Positions 42,359-50,467 of a stretch of 64,000 nt of DNA are shown here, one piece after another. The stretch's first letter is position 1. Every line of letters starts with the position of its first letter. Source of the stretch: JAWCLZ01 sp038850275 (lineage in GTDB: Archaea > Halobacteriota > JAWCLZ01); the NCBI GenBank assembly GCA_038850275.1, contig JAWCLZ010000001.1:62001-126000 (forward strand), in the 5' to 3' direction. The notes beneath the pieces were generated by a model. That model was not told where the DNA came from and searched no databases. It was given only the letters and a program-made list of their open reading frames with translations. The position numbers were made by a program, and so were the translations under genes.

Positions 42359-43540
42359 ATGAAAATCGTAGGGGGAATTACCTTGCGAGATATAAACTTG
42401 ACTCAGCTTGCTAAAAATGCTTTAAGAGCACTTCTTGTTAAACCAGGTGATTGCTTATATATTAAGAGTGGTACTCACACTCAAGCTTTTGTAGAGGAAA
42501 TTGCATTTCAATCTGCATTAATAGGTGCATATCCAATAATTTCCACATCAAGCGACCGGTACTTCAAGCGATTACTCGAAGAAGTACCCATAGACTGGTT
42601 CAAAAATCCCCCTCGCCATGAAGTTGAATTGGTTAAGGCAATCGATGGCTACATAATAATTGAGCCCTATGAAGATCCAAGTATTTTACTTGGCCATAGA
42701 GTAAAACTTGCAGCTTATAGAGAAGGTAGATCTCCAATTAGAGAAATAATTTATTCAAAACCAGGTAAGAAGTGGCTCTACATGGGCTGGCCGAGTAGAG
42801 CTATGGCGAGGAAATATCATATTTCCTATCGCGAGTTAAAGCGCTTAATCTTAAGTAGCTGTTTAATAGACCACGATGAATTGAGAAGCAACTGCGAGGC
42901 ATTGAAGAGGATACTTGAAAATGCTCGATATATACATATTAAAGATACCAAAGGCACTGATTTAAAGTTAGAGGTAACTGGGCGCAGGATTAACCTCGAT
43001 GATGGCATTGCAACCGAGGAAAAACATAAAGCTGGGGATTTAGGTGGGAATTTACCAGCTGGAGAGGTATTCATAGCTCCGGTTGAGACCTATGGAGAGG
43101 GGAAGCTTTACTGTCCTTTGACTATTGATAAATTAACTGAGGAAATTATAAAAGGCGCAACTCTTGTATTTAGAAATGGTAAATTAATACTTGAGGAATG
43201 CAGTGCGGAAGAGGGCGAGGAAGCGCTTAAGGACACTGTGAAGCGCATGATTGAGCTTGATTTGAAGAGATACAATCAAGCAAGTGCTATATCAATAGGA
43301 GAGCTTGGCATTGGCTTAAATCCAGTGATTGATAGAGCAATTGGCTACATATTAACGGATGAGAAAATAGGTGGCTCGGTACACGTTGCCATTGGTGATA
43401 ATCAAGGCTATGGGGGTATGAATAAATCAAATTTACACTGGGACTTCGTAACGGAGGCAAAGGCAACTATTGAAGTTGAATATCTAAATGGGGAGAAGCG
43501 CATTATAATGGAAAATGGCAAACTAGCTTTATCATCATAA
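42359..43540 (+). CDS. M29-family aminopeptidase
   Basis: About 393 aa from ATG 42359; ATG 42350 is also possible, while the frame's first ATG (42293) would overlap the M42 gene. It has the M29 elements LPAGEVFIAPVET, IELDLKRYNQASAIS, ELGIGLNPVIDRAIG, HVAIGDNQGYGG and LHWDFVTEA, which carry the metal ligands. It is a full-length relative of the shorter protein at 4856-5803. Probable cytoplasmic aminopeptidase acting after TET or the proteasome. Confidence 0.85.
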   Translation: MKIVGGITLRDINLTQLAKNALRALLVKPGDCLYIKSGTHTQAFVEEIAFQSALIGAYPIISTSSDRYFKRLLEEVPIDWFKNPPRHEVELVKAIDGYIIIEPYEDPSILLGHRVKLAAYREGRSPIREIIYSKPGKKWLYMGWPSRAMARKYHISYRELKRLILSSCLIDHDELRSNCEALKRILENARYIHIKDTKGTDLKLEVTGRRINLDDGIATEEKHKAGDLGGNLPAGEVFIAPVETYGEGKLYCPLTIDKLTEEIIKGATLVFRNGKLILEECSAEEGEEALKDTVKRMIELDLKRYNQASAISIGELGIGLNPVIDRAIGYILTDEKIGGSVHVAIGDNQGYGGMNKSNLHWDFVTEAKATIEVEYLNGEKRIIMENGKLALSS

Positions 43541-43603
43541 TAATTATAATAATGTAATAATGTAAAAAAATTTATGATGAATAAATAAAAAAATATTTAA
43601 TCA

Positions 43604-43738
43604 ATGCGTGAGAATGAACTAGATCAAAACAAAGTCTTCTTTATTTGCGAAGTATGTGGATTTATATTTCAAGAGGACCCAGATAAATTTCCTGTTAAAT
43701 GCCAACAATGTGGAGAGGAAAAAGTTTCTAGAACTTAG
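43604..43738 (+). CDS. Rubredoxin-like zinc-ribbon microprotein, 44 aa
   Basis: FICEVCGFIFQEDPDKFPVK then CQQCGEEKVSRT: two CxxC pairs about 17 residues apart, the geometry of a rubredoxin-like metal-binding fold; the spacing and charged residues recall the rubredoxin-type domains of rubrerythrins. Role unknown; electron carrier or structural zinc ribbon both possible. Its TAG stop overlaps the TAA stop of the convergent 42-aa membrane protein. Confidence 0.7.
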   Translation: MRENELDQNKVFFICEVCGFIFQEDPDKFPVKCQQCGEEKVSRT

Positions 43739-43863
43739 AGCTTCTTGAATATGAACCATAGCACTGTTGATACCACGAGTAATCCTACGATTAAAACTGC
43801 AATTGCTAGGAGCATTTTATATCTAATTTCAATGATATCCTGAGCCGTTGATTTCTCAACCAT
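43735..43863 (-). CDS. Single-span membrane microprotein, 42 aa
   Basis: MVEKSTAQDIIEIRYKMLL then one helix (LAIAVLIVGLLVVSTVLWFIF) and KKL. An acidic cytoplasmic head and a basic end suggest a bitopic microprotein. It lies 17 bases downstream of korC on the same strand, so it may be the last gene of the kor transcript. No family recognised. Confidence 0.5.
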   Translation of the reverse strand: MVEKSTAQDIIEIRYKMLLAIAVLIVGLLVVSTVLWFIFKKL

Positions 43864-43880
43864 AAATTTCCCATTTTTCC

Positions 43881-44438
43881 TCATCGATGAATTGGTCTCA
43901 TTTTATTTATCACTTGCTCTTTACTTATCATAAATTCATATCCAGCATTCAACGCTTTTACATTCATTGTAATACTCGCGCTTGGGAGTGTTTCATCTAT
44001 AGCTTCAAGCAAGCTAGCTAGATCTATCGTTTCATCCACCGCTGCTAAAGCACCGAGCATTACTATGTTAGCAGTCATCTTGCTGCCAACGCCATGCGCT
44101 ATTCGAGTTGCAGGAATGAGCAATCCTTTAACTTTAACTTGAACCATATCGCTATCCAACACAAGCATTTTTGCCTTCTTTATAAAAGTTAAATTTGCAT
44201 CATAGCCCTTTTGATGCATTATCACAAGCATGCTTGGTCTAAGGCACTTTGGAAAGCCTATTTCTTCGCGTGATATAACAACGTCAGAGGTTGAAAGACT
44301 ACCTCGCTTTTCAGCTCCATATTCAGGTACATTTGTAACATAATAGCCTTTTTTACTTGCTGCTCTAGCATAGAGCACTGCCATCAGCAATATTCCTTGA
44401 CCACCTACCCCAGTGAATCTAACCTCTTTTCTTGCCAA
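43881..44438 (-). CDS. korC: 2-oxoacid:ferredoxin oxidoreductase gamma subunit (KorC)
   Basis: 185 aa. Starts KEVRFTGVGGQGILLMAVLY, the glycine-rich signature of the gamma domain, with NVPEYGAEKRGSLSTSDVVIS and TRIAHGVGSKMTANIVMLGA. With KorA, B and D it forms the 2-oxoglutarate synthase that links 2-oxoglutarate and succinyl-CoA through ferredoxin. Its start overlaps korB by 20 bases. Confidence 0.92.
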   Translation of the reverse strand: MARKEVRFTGVGGQGILLMAVLYARAASKKGYYVTNVPEYGAEKRGSLSTSDVVISREEIGFPKCLRPSMLVIMHQKGYDANLTFIKKAKMLVLDSDMVQVKVKGLLIPATRIAHGVGSKMTANIVMLGALAAVDETIDLASLLEAIDETLPSASITMNVKALNAGYEFMISKEQVINKMRPIHR

Positions 44439-45240
44439 GTTCAGTCAGCCTCAACATTTGAATGCGCTCTTGAAATACCCTTACCAAGCCTTTTCTATTG
44501 TTCTCAGCAAATTCGCCTATGACGATTTTATCCTCAATTAAATGCTTATCCATTTTTCTAGCTTCTTCTACATAAATGGAATTTTTTTTATACCATTCCA
44601 TAATTTGAAAGCCCTTGGGCATGTTATTTAAAACACCAAATACAGTTGGACATTGAGTTACTACTTCAACATAGCAGAAGCCCTCTTTATCCAAGCATTT
44701 TTTAATCGACTTCACTAAGCTATCCACGTGATAAGTTGTCCATCTAGCTGCATAGTTCACATCTAGAGCTGCTAGCAATTCAGCTACATCAAATTTGCCA
44801 GTTACATTGCCATAGGGCGTGGTTCTAGTGATCATCCCCTTGGGGGTGGTTGGTGCCATTTGTCCACCTGTCATTGCATAGATATTGTTATTCACAGCAA
44901 TCACTAAGATATCTATATTCTTTCTAGCAGCGTGAATCAAGTGATTGCCCCCAATTGAGAAAAGATCTCCATCGCCTGAGAAGACAATTATATTTAAATC
45001 TGGATTCGCAAGTTTTATTCCAGTTGCAACTGGAATTGCTCTACCATGCAGCGTATGAATGGAATCAAGATTAACATAGGAAGCTACTCTACCAGCGCAG
45101 CCAATCCCTGAGACTATTACGATCTTGTTTTTATCCCTACCGCTAATTGCCTCAAGCAACGCCCTGAGAGCTATGCCTATTCCACAGCCCTCGCACCACA
45201 TTGTAGGCAAGCGCTCAAGTCTAAGGAGTTCGTAGTCCAT
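44419..45240 (-). CDS. korB: 2-oxoacid:ferredoxin oxidoreductase beta subunit (KorB)
   Basis: 273 aa, thiamine-diphosphate binding subunit: MWCEGCGIGIALRALLEAI, GIGCAGRVASYVNLDSIHTLHGRAIPVATGIKLANP (in the order of the family), FSGDGDLFSIGGNHLIHAAR (Mg-TPP motif GDGD) and NNIYAMTGGQMAPTTPKGMI. The lengths and order match archaeal KorB. Overlaps korA and korC by 20 bases each, which indicates translational coupling. Confidence 0.94.
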   Translation of the reverse strand: MDYELLRLERLPTMWCEGCGIGIALRALLEAISGRDKNKIVIVSGIGCAGRVASYVNLDSIHTLHGRAIPVATGIKLANPDLNIIVFSGDGDLFSIGGNHLIHAARKNIDILVIAVNNNIYAMTGGQMAPTTPKGMITRTTPYGNVTGKFDVAELLAALDVNYAARWTTYHVDSLVKSIKKCLDKEGFCYVEVVTQCPTVFGVLNNMPKGFQIMEWYKKNSIYVEEARKMDKHLIEDKIVIGEFAENNRKGLVRVFQERIQMLRLTELGKKRG

Positions 45241-46342
45241 AGAGATCTTTCAGTTTTTTATAGACCTTTTCAGGTGTTGGAATATCCCCAAAGCTTCTCA
45301 AGCTATAGCAGTGTTTGAACCAAGGTCTAAGCAAGCTATAGATTTGACCATTGTTCATCTCAGCAACAAGCACCTTTCTTTCCCCAATTTTTTCCTTTAT
45401 CCCATCGAAATCAAATGGCCAAAGAGTTTTTAATCTAAGCAAGCCAGCTTTCAGCTTTCTTCTTCGAGCAAGCTCCACCGCAGAATAACAAGCCCTTGCT
45501 ACTGCGCCATATGAAATTACAGCAACCTCAGCATCCTCAAGCCAGCGCTCCTCAAATTCCACTATCTCATGCTTATTCTTATTGATCTTATCACTTAACC
45601 TGCGAATTAGCTTTTCATATAATTTTAAATCAGAAGTAGCAGGGAAGCCTGTTTCATCGTGAACCAAGCCAGTAACGTGTACTTTATATCCCTTTCCAAA
45701 AGTATGCATAGGTGGCACGAGATTTGCTCTTGGCTTAAATGGAAATCCAATTTCGCTCTCCAAAGGCTCCCTTCTCTCGTAGGGTATTATGTCTTCTCTA
45801 ATTATGATTTGCTCTCTCATGTGATTTATAATCGCATCACTCAAGATAAAAGTTGGAACCCTAAATCTTTCTGCAAGTTCGAAGGCTCTTATGGTTAAAT
45901 CAAACATCTCTTGAACTGATGCAGGAGATAGAGCGATGATTTCGTAGTCTCCATGACCTCCATAGCGAGCGCTGAGCACATCACCCTGTGAAGGTAAAGT
46001 TGGAGTACCAGTTGCTGGTCCTCCGCGTTGAATATCTACTACGACTATGGGTGTTTCAGTCATTGCAGCATAGCTAATGCTCTCATGCATCAAAGCAAGG
46101 CCTGGGCCTGAGGTAGCAGTCATTGCTTTCTTCCCAGCCCAAGATGCACCTATTACTGCGGATATAGTTGCAATCTCATCTTCCATTTGAATGAAAACCC
46201 CTCCAACCTCAGGCATTCGAATTGCAAATAGATCCATGATTTCAGAGGAGGGTGTAATTGGATACCCAGCGAAGAATCTACAGCCAGCTGCTATGGCACC
46301 TTCAACGCAAGCAGTTGCCCCTTGAATTAGCGATCTTTTCAC
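45221..46342 (-). CDS. korA: 2-oxoacid:ferredoxin oxidoreductase alpha subunit (KorA)
   Basis: 373 aa. Signature GATACVEGAIAAGCRFFAGY, ITPSSEIMDLFA, IQMEDEIATISAVIGASWAG and ATSGPGLALMHESISYA, followed by the domain II transketolase-C-like region (AEVAVISYGAVARACYSAV). The GTG start overlaps the korD stop (GTGA). The 2-oxoglutarate type is favoured over pyruvate because the four-subunit DABC order and SxPG-type sequence fit Kor; 2-oxoisovalerate is an alternative. Confidence 0.93.
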   Translation of the reverse strand: MKRSLIQGATACVEGAIAAGCRFFAGYPITPSSEIMDLFAIRMPEVGGVFIQMEDEIATISAVIGASWAGKKAMTATSGPGLALMHESISYAAMTETPIVVVDIQRGGPATGTPTLPSQGDVLSARYGGHGDYEIIALSPASVQEMFDLTIRAFELAERFRVPTFILSDAIINHMREQIIIREDIIPYERREPLESEIGFPFKPRANLVPPMHTFGKGYKVHVTGLVHDETGFPATSDLKLYEKLIRRLSDKINKNKHEIVEFEERWLEDAEVAVISYGAVARACYSAVELARRRKLKAGLLRLKTLWPFDFDGIKEKIGERKVLVAEMNNGQIYSLLRPWFKHCYSLRSFGDIPTPEKVYKKLKDLYGLRTP

Positions 46343-46551
46343 TCCCTCTCCCCCTTTTCTTTAATCTTAATTGCAAAATCAGGGCAGTATTTTTCGCAAA
46401 TCCCACAGTGGATGCACTTTTCAGGAGCAGCTGGATAGATGAAGTAGTAACCTAAGCGGTTGAGTTCATTTGAAATTTTAAATACATCCCTCGGGCAAAA
46501 GTGCACGCAGATCTGACACCCTTTGCAGAAGTTTTTATTGATTTCTATCAG
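46339..46551 (-). CDS. korD: 2-oxoacid:ferredoxin oxidoreductase ferredoxin subunit (KorD), apparent CTG start
   Basis: 70 aa. Two 4Fe-4S motifs: CKGCQICVHFCP and CIHCGICEKYCP. The protein must begin just before IEINKNFCKGC, where relatives have Met-Ile-Glu-Ile, but the codon there is CTG (46549-46551); an in-frame TAA lies seven codons upstream, and no ATG, GTG or TTG intervenes. GGAGGAGG stands 4 bases before the CTG. Either CTG is used or one base is wrong. It passes electrons from KorABC to ferredoxin and is the first gene of the operon. Confidence 0.85.
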   Translation of the reverse strand: MIEINKNFCKGCQICVHFCPRDVFKISNELNRLGYYFIYPAAPEKCIHCGICEKYCPDFAIKIKEKGERE

Positions 46552-46560
46552 CTTGCCTCC

Positions 46561-46612
46561 TCCTTCTTCTTATTTTATTGCTTGCTTCCTTCTTCTTATT
46601 TTATTGCTTGCT
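46561..46612. repeat. Exact 26-bp tandem duplication upstream of korD
   Basis: The unit TCCTTCTTCTTATTTTATTG plus CTTGCT occurs at 46561-46586 and again at 46587-46612, with a partial third copy after it. On the minus strand each copy contains GAAGGA, next to the ribosome-binding site of korD, so the leader holds repeated Shine-Dalgarno-like sequence. Confidence 0.85.
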
Positions 46613-46699
46613 TCCTCCTTATTCATCTCCTTATTTTAATATTTGCTAGTTGAATAAACAAAATAACTATAAGCCTAAAATTTCTTATAGTCTTGCGTC

Positions 46700-47689
46700 A
46701 TGGATGGAGAGCAGATCTGGACTGAGAAATACCGCCCTCGCACTCTAGATGAAGTGGTGGGTCAAGATGAAATTGTTAAGCGGTTGAAGTCTTATGTTAA
46801 AAGTGGAAATCTACCTCATTTATTATTTGCAGGCCCACCTGGCGTTGGGAAGACTGCTTGTGCTATTTGCATTGCACGCGAGCTATATGGCGAGGAAGCT
46901 TGGCATAGTAATTTCACAGAGCTAAATGCCAGTGATGAACGAGGCATAGAAGTTGTGCGCAGCAAGATTAAGAACTTCGCTAGAACTGCTCCCCTTGGCG
47001 AGGCTAGATTTAAAATAATTTTTCTAGATGAAGCTGATCAATTAACTGAGGATGCTCAATCTGCTTTAAGGCGAACCATGGAGCAATACTCAACTACTTG
47101 TAGATTTATATTAAGCTGCAACTACTCAAGTCGAATAATTGAGCCAATTCAATCTAGATGTGCAGTTTATAGATTTCGACCAATAAGCGATAAGGCAATT
47201 AGAAAAAGACTACAGCAAATAGCTCAGCAGGAGAAACTCCATATAACTAAAGAGGGCTTTGAAGCAATTGAATACATCGCTAGAGGGGATTTAAGGCGTG
47301 CTATAAATGTACTGCAAGCAGCTTCAGTGCTTAGCAATGAAATTGATGCAAATATCATTTATAAAATAACCGCAACCGCTAGACCTGAGGAAGTTCGAGA
47401 GCTCGTGGAACTTGCTTTAAATGGTGATTTTTTGAAAGCTCGGGAGATGTTAGATGTACTATTGATTGAGTATGGTTTATCTGGAGAGGATATAGTGGAT
47501 CAAATTCACCGCACCATCTTTGAGCTAGGTGTGAATGATGAAGTTAAAGTGAGATTGATCGAGCGGTTGGGGGAAGCTGATTTTAGGCTAACTGAAGGCG
47601 CAAATGAGCGAATACAGCTTGAGGCATTGCTTGCGCAATTCACATTGGAGGGGAAGTCGAGGAGATCTGAATTGAGAATACAAGATTAA
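46700..47689 (+). CDS. rfcS: Replication factor C small subunit
   Basis: 329 aa clamp-loader AAA+ ATPase: WTEKYRPRTLDEVVGQDEIV, Walker A FAGPPGVGKTA, Walker B/DEAD FLDEADQLTEDAQ, sensor 1 SCNYSSRI and the SRC arginine-finger motif PIQSRCAVYRFRPI, then the lid and C-terminal collar. With RfcL it loads PCNA. No intein is present at the usual P-loop site. Single gene, divergent from kor. Confidence 0.96.
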   Translation: MDGEQIWTEKYRPRTLDEVVGQDEIVKRLKSYVKSGNLPHLLFAGPPGVGKTACAICIARELYGEEAWHSNFTELNASDERGIEVVRSKIKNFARTAPLGEARFKIIFLDEADQLTEDAQSALRRTMEQYSTTCRFILSCNYSSRIIEPIQSRCAVYRFRPISDKAIRKRLQQIAQQEKLHITKEGFEAIEYIARGDLRRAINVLQAASVLSNEIDANIIYKITATARPEEVRELVELALNGDFLKAREMLDVLLIEYGLSGEDIVDQIHRTIFELGVNDEVKVRLIERLGEADFRLTEGANERIQLEALLAQFTLEGKSRRSELRIQD

Positions 47690-47744
47690 ATGATAAATGA
47701 TAATAGAATAGTTGCGTGTTAACGTTTAATTATGGACACTAAAT

Positions 47745-48089
47745 ATGTCATTAGTGAAGTCATTAAATTGCGTGAACCATCCTCAAAATCAAGCCATTGC
47801 TATTTGCAATAACTGTGGCAAATCCATTTGCAATAAATGCTTAGAGATAGTGAGTGGAAAGAATTACTGCGGGGATTGCGCAAGTGCGTTTTTCGGAGAG
47901 CATGTTATTCAAAAGGCTAGTTTATGGTGGTATTTCCTTCCAATTTTATTTGGAATTGCAGGAGGAGTAATAGGCTATTTATTTTTCAGAAAGGTGAATC
48001 CTAAGATGGCTGTGAATTTACTCCTAGCTGGATTGATTTCCAATGCAATTTGGTTAAGCATAGCCATTTATAATATTAGCGTTGGATGA
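47745..48089 (+). CDS. B-box-like zinc finger protein with two membrane segments
   Basis: 114 aa. Residues 8-48 form a B-box type zinc finger: NCVNHPQNQAIAICNNCGKS then ICNKCLEIVSGKNYCGDCA. Two membrane helices follow: WWYFLPILFGIAGGVIGYLF and NLLLAGLISNAIWLSIAIYN. This B-box plus two-span form is widespread in archaea and bacteria, without known function. The stop overlaps the ROK gene start (ATGA). Confidence 0.75.
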   Translation: MSLVKSLNCVNHPQNQAIAICNNCGKSICNKCLEIVSGKNYCGDCASAFFGEHVIQKASLWWYFLPILFGIAGGVIGYLFFRKVNPKMAVNLLLAGLISNAIWLSIAIYNISVG

Positions 48090-49051
48090 GCTGTGAGGGT
48101 GGGAAATTGAAGATTAAGAAATTGATTGCGAGCATGGACTGCGGAGGTACTTATATTAAAGCAGCACTTGTGGATTGCGATGGAAATATAATGAGCAAGA
48201 GGAAGTGCAGCACAGAGGCTAAGAAGGGAATGCGAGCTGTGGTTAAAAACCTTGCTTCAACTGCTCGAGTTTTTATGGGGGAATATGAAATAGTTGGAGT
48301 TGCACTAGGGATGGCAGGTGCAATTGACTATAAAAATGGAATACTACTTCAATCCCCAAATTTTGCTGATTCCGAGAACTTTCCTTTGAAGGCTGAGTTG
48401 GAGAGGGAATTAGCTCTACCGGTTTTCTTGGAGAATGATGCCAATGCCTATGCCATGGGGGAAAAGTGGGTTGGAGCTGGGAGGGGTTTTAGCTCTCTAC
48501 TCTGCCTCACAATTGGCACTGGAGTTGGAGGTGGGATAATTTTGAATAATGAACTCTGGAGAGGCATGGATGGCACTGCTGGGGAACTTGGACATGTTAC
48601 AATTTATCCCCGTGGCTTGAGATGTAAATGCGGTAATCGCGGTTGTTTAGAGGCTTATATATCAGCAGCTGGTATTACTAGAATGGCGAGAAAGGCTATG
48701 GTGAAGCGTGATACTATTCTCAAGGAAAAGAAAGATGTAAATCCACGAGTTGTATATGAAGCAGCTTCACAAGGAGACAAGGCAGCTCTTGAGATCTGGC
48801 GAGAGGTTGGAAGGATCTTGGGCATCGGCCTAGCAAGTTTTGTTAATATTTTCAATGTGGAAGCAATCATCATCGGCGGAGGTATATCCTCTGCTTTTGA
48901 TTTTTTCATAGAAAGTGCGAAACTAGAGATGAGAAAAAGAGCATTTAGGATACCTGCTAAGAGGATAAAGCTGCTTAAGGCTGAGCTTGGCGATGATGCT
49001 GGTATACTTGGAGCAGCTTATTTAGCTTGGCAAGCCCTCGGTATTGCTTAG
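48086..49051 (+). CDS. ROK-family sugar kinase (glucokinase-like)
   Basis: 321 aa. ASMDCGGTYIKAALVDCDGN is the N-terminal phosphate loop; LENDANAYAMGEKWVGAGRG carries the catalytic Asp; TIGTGVGGGIILNNELWRG and GELGHVTIYPRG follow; the zinc motif CKCGNRGCLEAYIS is complete. The C-terminal IIIGGGISSAFDFF binds the adenosine. No HTH, so an enzyme rather than a repressor; glucose, another hexose or N-acetylhexosamine could be the substrate. Confidence 0.9.
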   Translation: MSCEGGKLKIKKLIASMDCGGTYIKAALVDCDGNIMSKRKCSTEAKKGMRAVVKNLASTARVFMGEYEIVGVALGMAGAIDYKNGILLQSPNFADSENFPLKAELERELALPVFLENDANAYAMGEKWVGAGRGFSSLLCLTIGTGVGGGIILNNELWRGMDGTAGELGHVTIYPRGLRCKCGNRGCLEAYISAAGITRMARKAMVKRDTILKEKKDVNPRVVYEAASQGDKAALEIWREVGRILGIGLASFVNIFNVEAIIIGGGISSAFDFFIESAKLEMRKRAFRIPAKRIKLLKAELGDDAGILGAAYLAWQALGIA

Positions 49052-49233
49052 ACGATAATTAAATCGCCCTTGGACTTTTTAGGTCTGGGATGAAGATAGT
49101 GGTCAGCGCATCTCTTTCCGCAGAAAACATGCTCCTTACCCTCGATATTTAAAACATAGCCCTGCTGCATTGGACTTAAAACTGCTTGGCAGTTTTCACA
49201 TACTTTGCTTTCAACATTTGTTATAGCACGCAT
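49048..49233 (-). CDS. TRASH/MYM-type zinc microprotein
   Basis: 61 aa from ATG 49233; TTG 49251 and GTG 49248 are alternative starts. Cysteines: SKVCENCQAVLSPMQQGYVL then VFCGKRCADHYLHPRPK, the CxxC...FCxxxC pattern of TRASH-like metal-binding modules, often linked to metal sensing or trafficking in archaea. It is convergent with the ROK gene, overlapping by 4 bases. Function unproven. Confidence 0.65.
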   Translation of the reverse strand: MRAITNVESKVCENCQAVLSPMQQGYVLNIEGKEHVFCGKRCADHYLHPRPKKSKGDLIIV

Positions 49234-49347
49234 ATCTACAATACGCACCAATCCAATCCCCCAATAAAATATTTAATTATTATATAAATACATTTTGTTG
49301 TTTGTTCTTTATTTTATTTAGTTATTGTTATAATAAAATATAAACTT

Positions 49348-50442
49348 TTATATAATTCTACAGCTTGGTATTAAACCACTTCTAAGCGCGTGATCAGCGA
49401 GCACAATAGCAACCATTGCCTCTGCAACTGGAACTATTCTCGGGAGAATGCAAGGGTCGTGTTTGCCTAAGACTTTGATTTTTGTCTCCTCCATTGTTTT
49501 AATATTTATGGTACACTGCTCTTTTGCTATGGAGGGAGTTGGTTTTACAGCTATTCTGCAAACGATTTCTTGTCCTGTGCTTATTCCACCTAGAACTCCA
49601 CCTGCGTTATTCGAGGCAAATGTAATTTTCCCATTTTTTATCATAATTGCATCATTCATTTCGCTTCCCCTCATCTCAGCAGATTTAAAGCCAGCTCCAA
49701 TTTCAAAGCCACGTACAGCTCCAATGCTCATAAGTGCTTTAGCGAGATCAGCTTCAAGTTTATCAAAAACAGGCTCTCCAAGCCCTGGTGGTACTCCAGT
49801 GGCAATGATTTCAGCTACCCCTCCAATGCTATCCCCAGTTGCCGCTATTTCCATGATGCGCTGAATCATAACATTTGCAATAGTTGGATCAGCACATCTT
49901 ACTTCATTTTTCTCAGCATTTTCTCTAATTTGATCAATTGTTACTTTACCAACTTTAATAGGGCCAATTGCTACAACGTGACCTAGGATTTCTATGTTTT
50001 TAAGGGATAACAATTTCTTGGCAATTGCACCTGCTGCAACTCTACCAACAGTCTCTCTCGCAGAAGCTCTACCCCCACCTCTATAGTCGCGAAATCCATA
50101 TTTCAATTCATAGGTTAGATCCGCGTGCCCAGGGCGTGGTGTGTCTTTTATTAACTCATAAGGTCTTGAGTCTACATCTCTATTCCAGATCAACATTGAA
50201 ATTGGCGTACCAGTTGTTTTACCCTGGAAAACTCCTGAGAGGATTTCTACTTCATCCAGCTCCCTACGCTGAGTTGCAATTTTACTCTGCCCCGGTCGCC
50301 TGCGGTAGAGTTCTTTTTCGATGTCTATCTCGCTTAACTCCAGACCAGCTGGACATCCATCTACAACTGCCCCCACAGCTCTACCGTGGCTCTCGCCCCA
50401 TGTTGTGACTTTGAAGATTTTTCCAAAGGTATTGCCGCTCAT
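49348..50442 (-). CDS. aroC: Chorismate synthase
   Basis: About 364 aa. FMN-dependent last step of the shikimate pathway. Motifs: WGESHGRAVGAVVDGCPAGL at the start, RRPGQSKIATQRRELDEVEI, RPGHADLTYELKYGFRDYRG and GGRASARETVGRVAAGAIAK, GGVLGGISTGQEI and RHDPC-like GKHDPCILPRIVPVAEAM. ATG 50442 preferred over GTG 50451. aroA lies directly upstream with a 25-base gap, so both form an operon. Confidence 0.96.
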   Translation of the reverse strand: MSGNTFGKIFKVTTWGESHGRAVGAVVDGCPAGLELSEIDIEKELYRRRPGQSKIATQRRELDEVEILSGVFQGKTTGTPISMLIWNRDVDSRPYELIKDTPRPGHADLTYELKYGFRDYRGGGRASARETVGRVAAGAIAKKLLSLKNIEILGHVVAIGPIKVGKVTIDQIRENAEKNEVRCADPTIANVMIQRIMEIAATGDSIGGVAEIIATGVPPGLGEPVFDKLEADLAKALMSIGAVRGFEIGAGFKSAEMRGSEMNDAIMIKNGKITFASNNAGGVLGGISTGQEIVCRIAVKPTPSIAKEQCTINIKTMEETKIKVLGKHDPCILPRIVPVAEAMVAIVLADHALRSGLIPSCRII

Positions 50443-50467
50443 GATTATCACTCCATTACTTATCCAT

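Noticed and set aside
46561..46612. Duplicated 26-mer as a CRISPR repeat pair
   Set aside because: The copies abut without a spacer and there are no cas genes.
50025..50408. Plus-strand frame opposite aroC
   Set aside because: Antisense shadow of a well-conserved chorismate synthase region.
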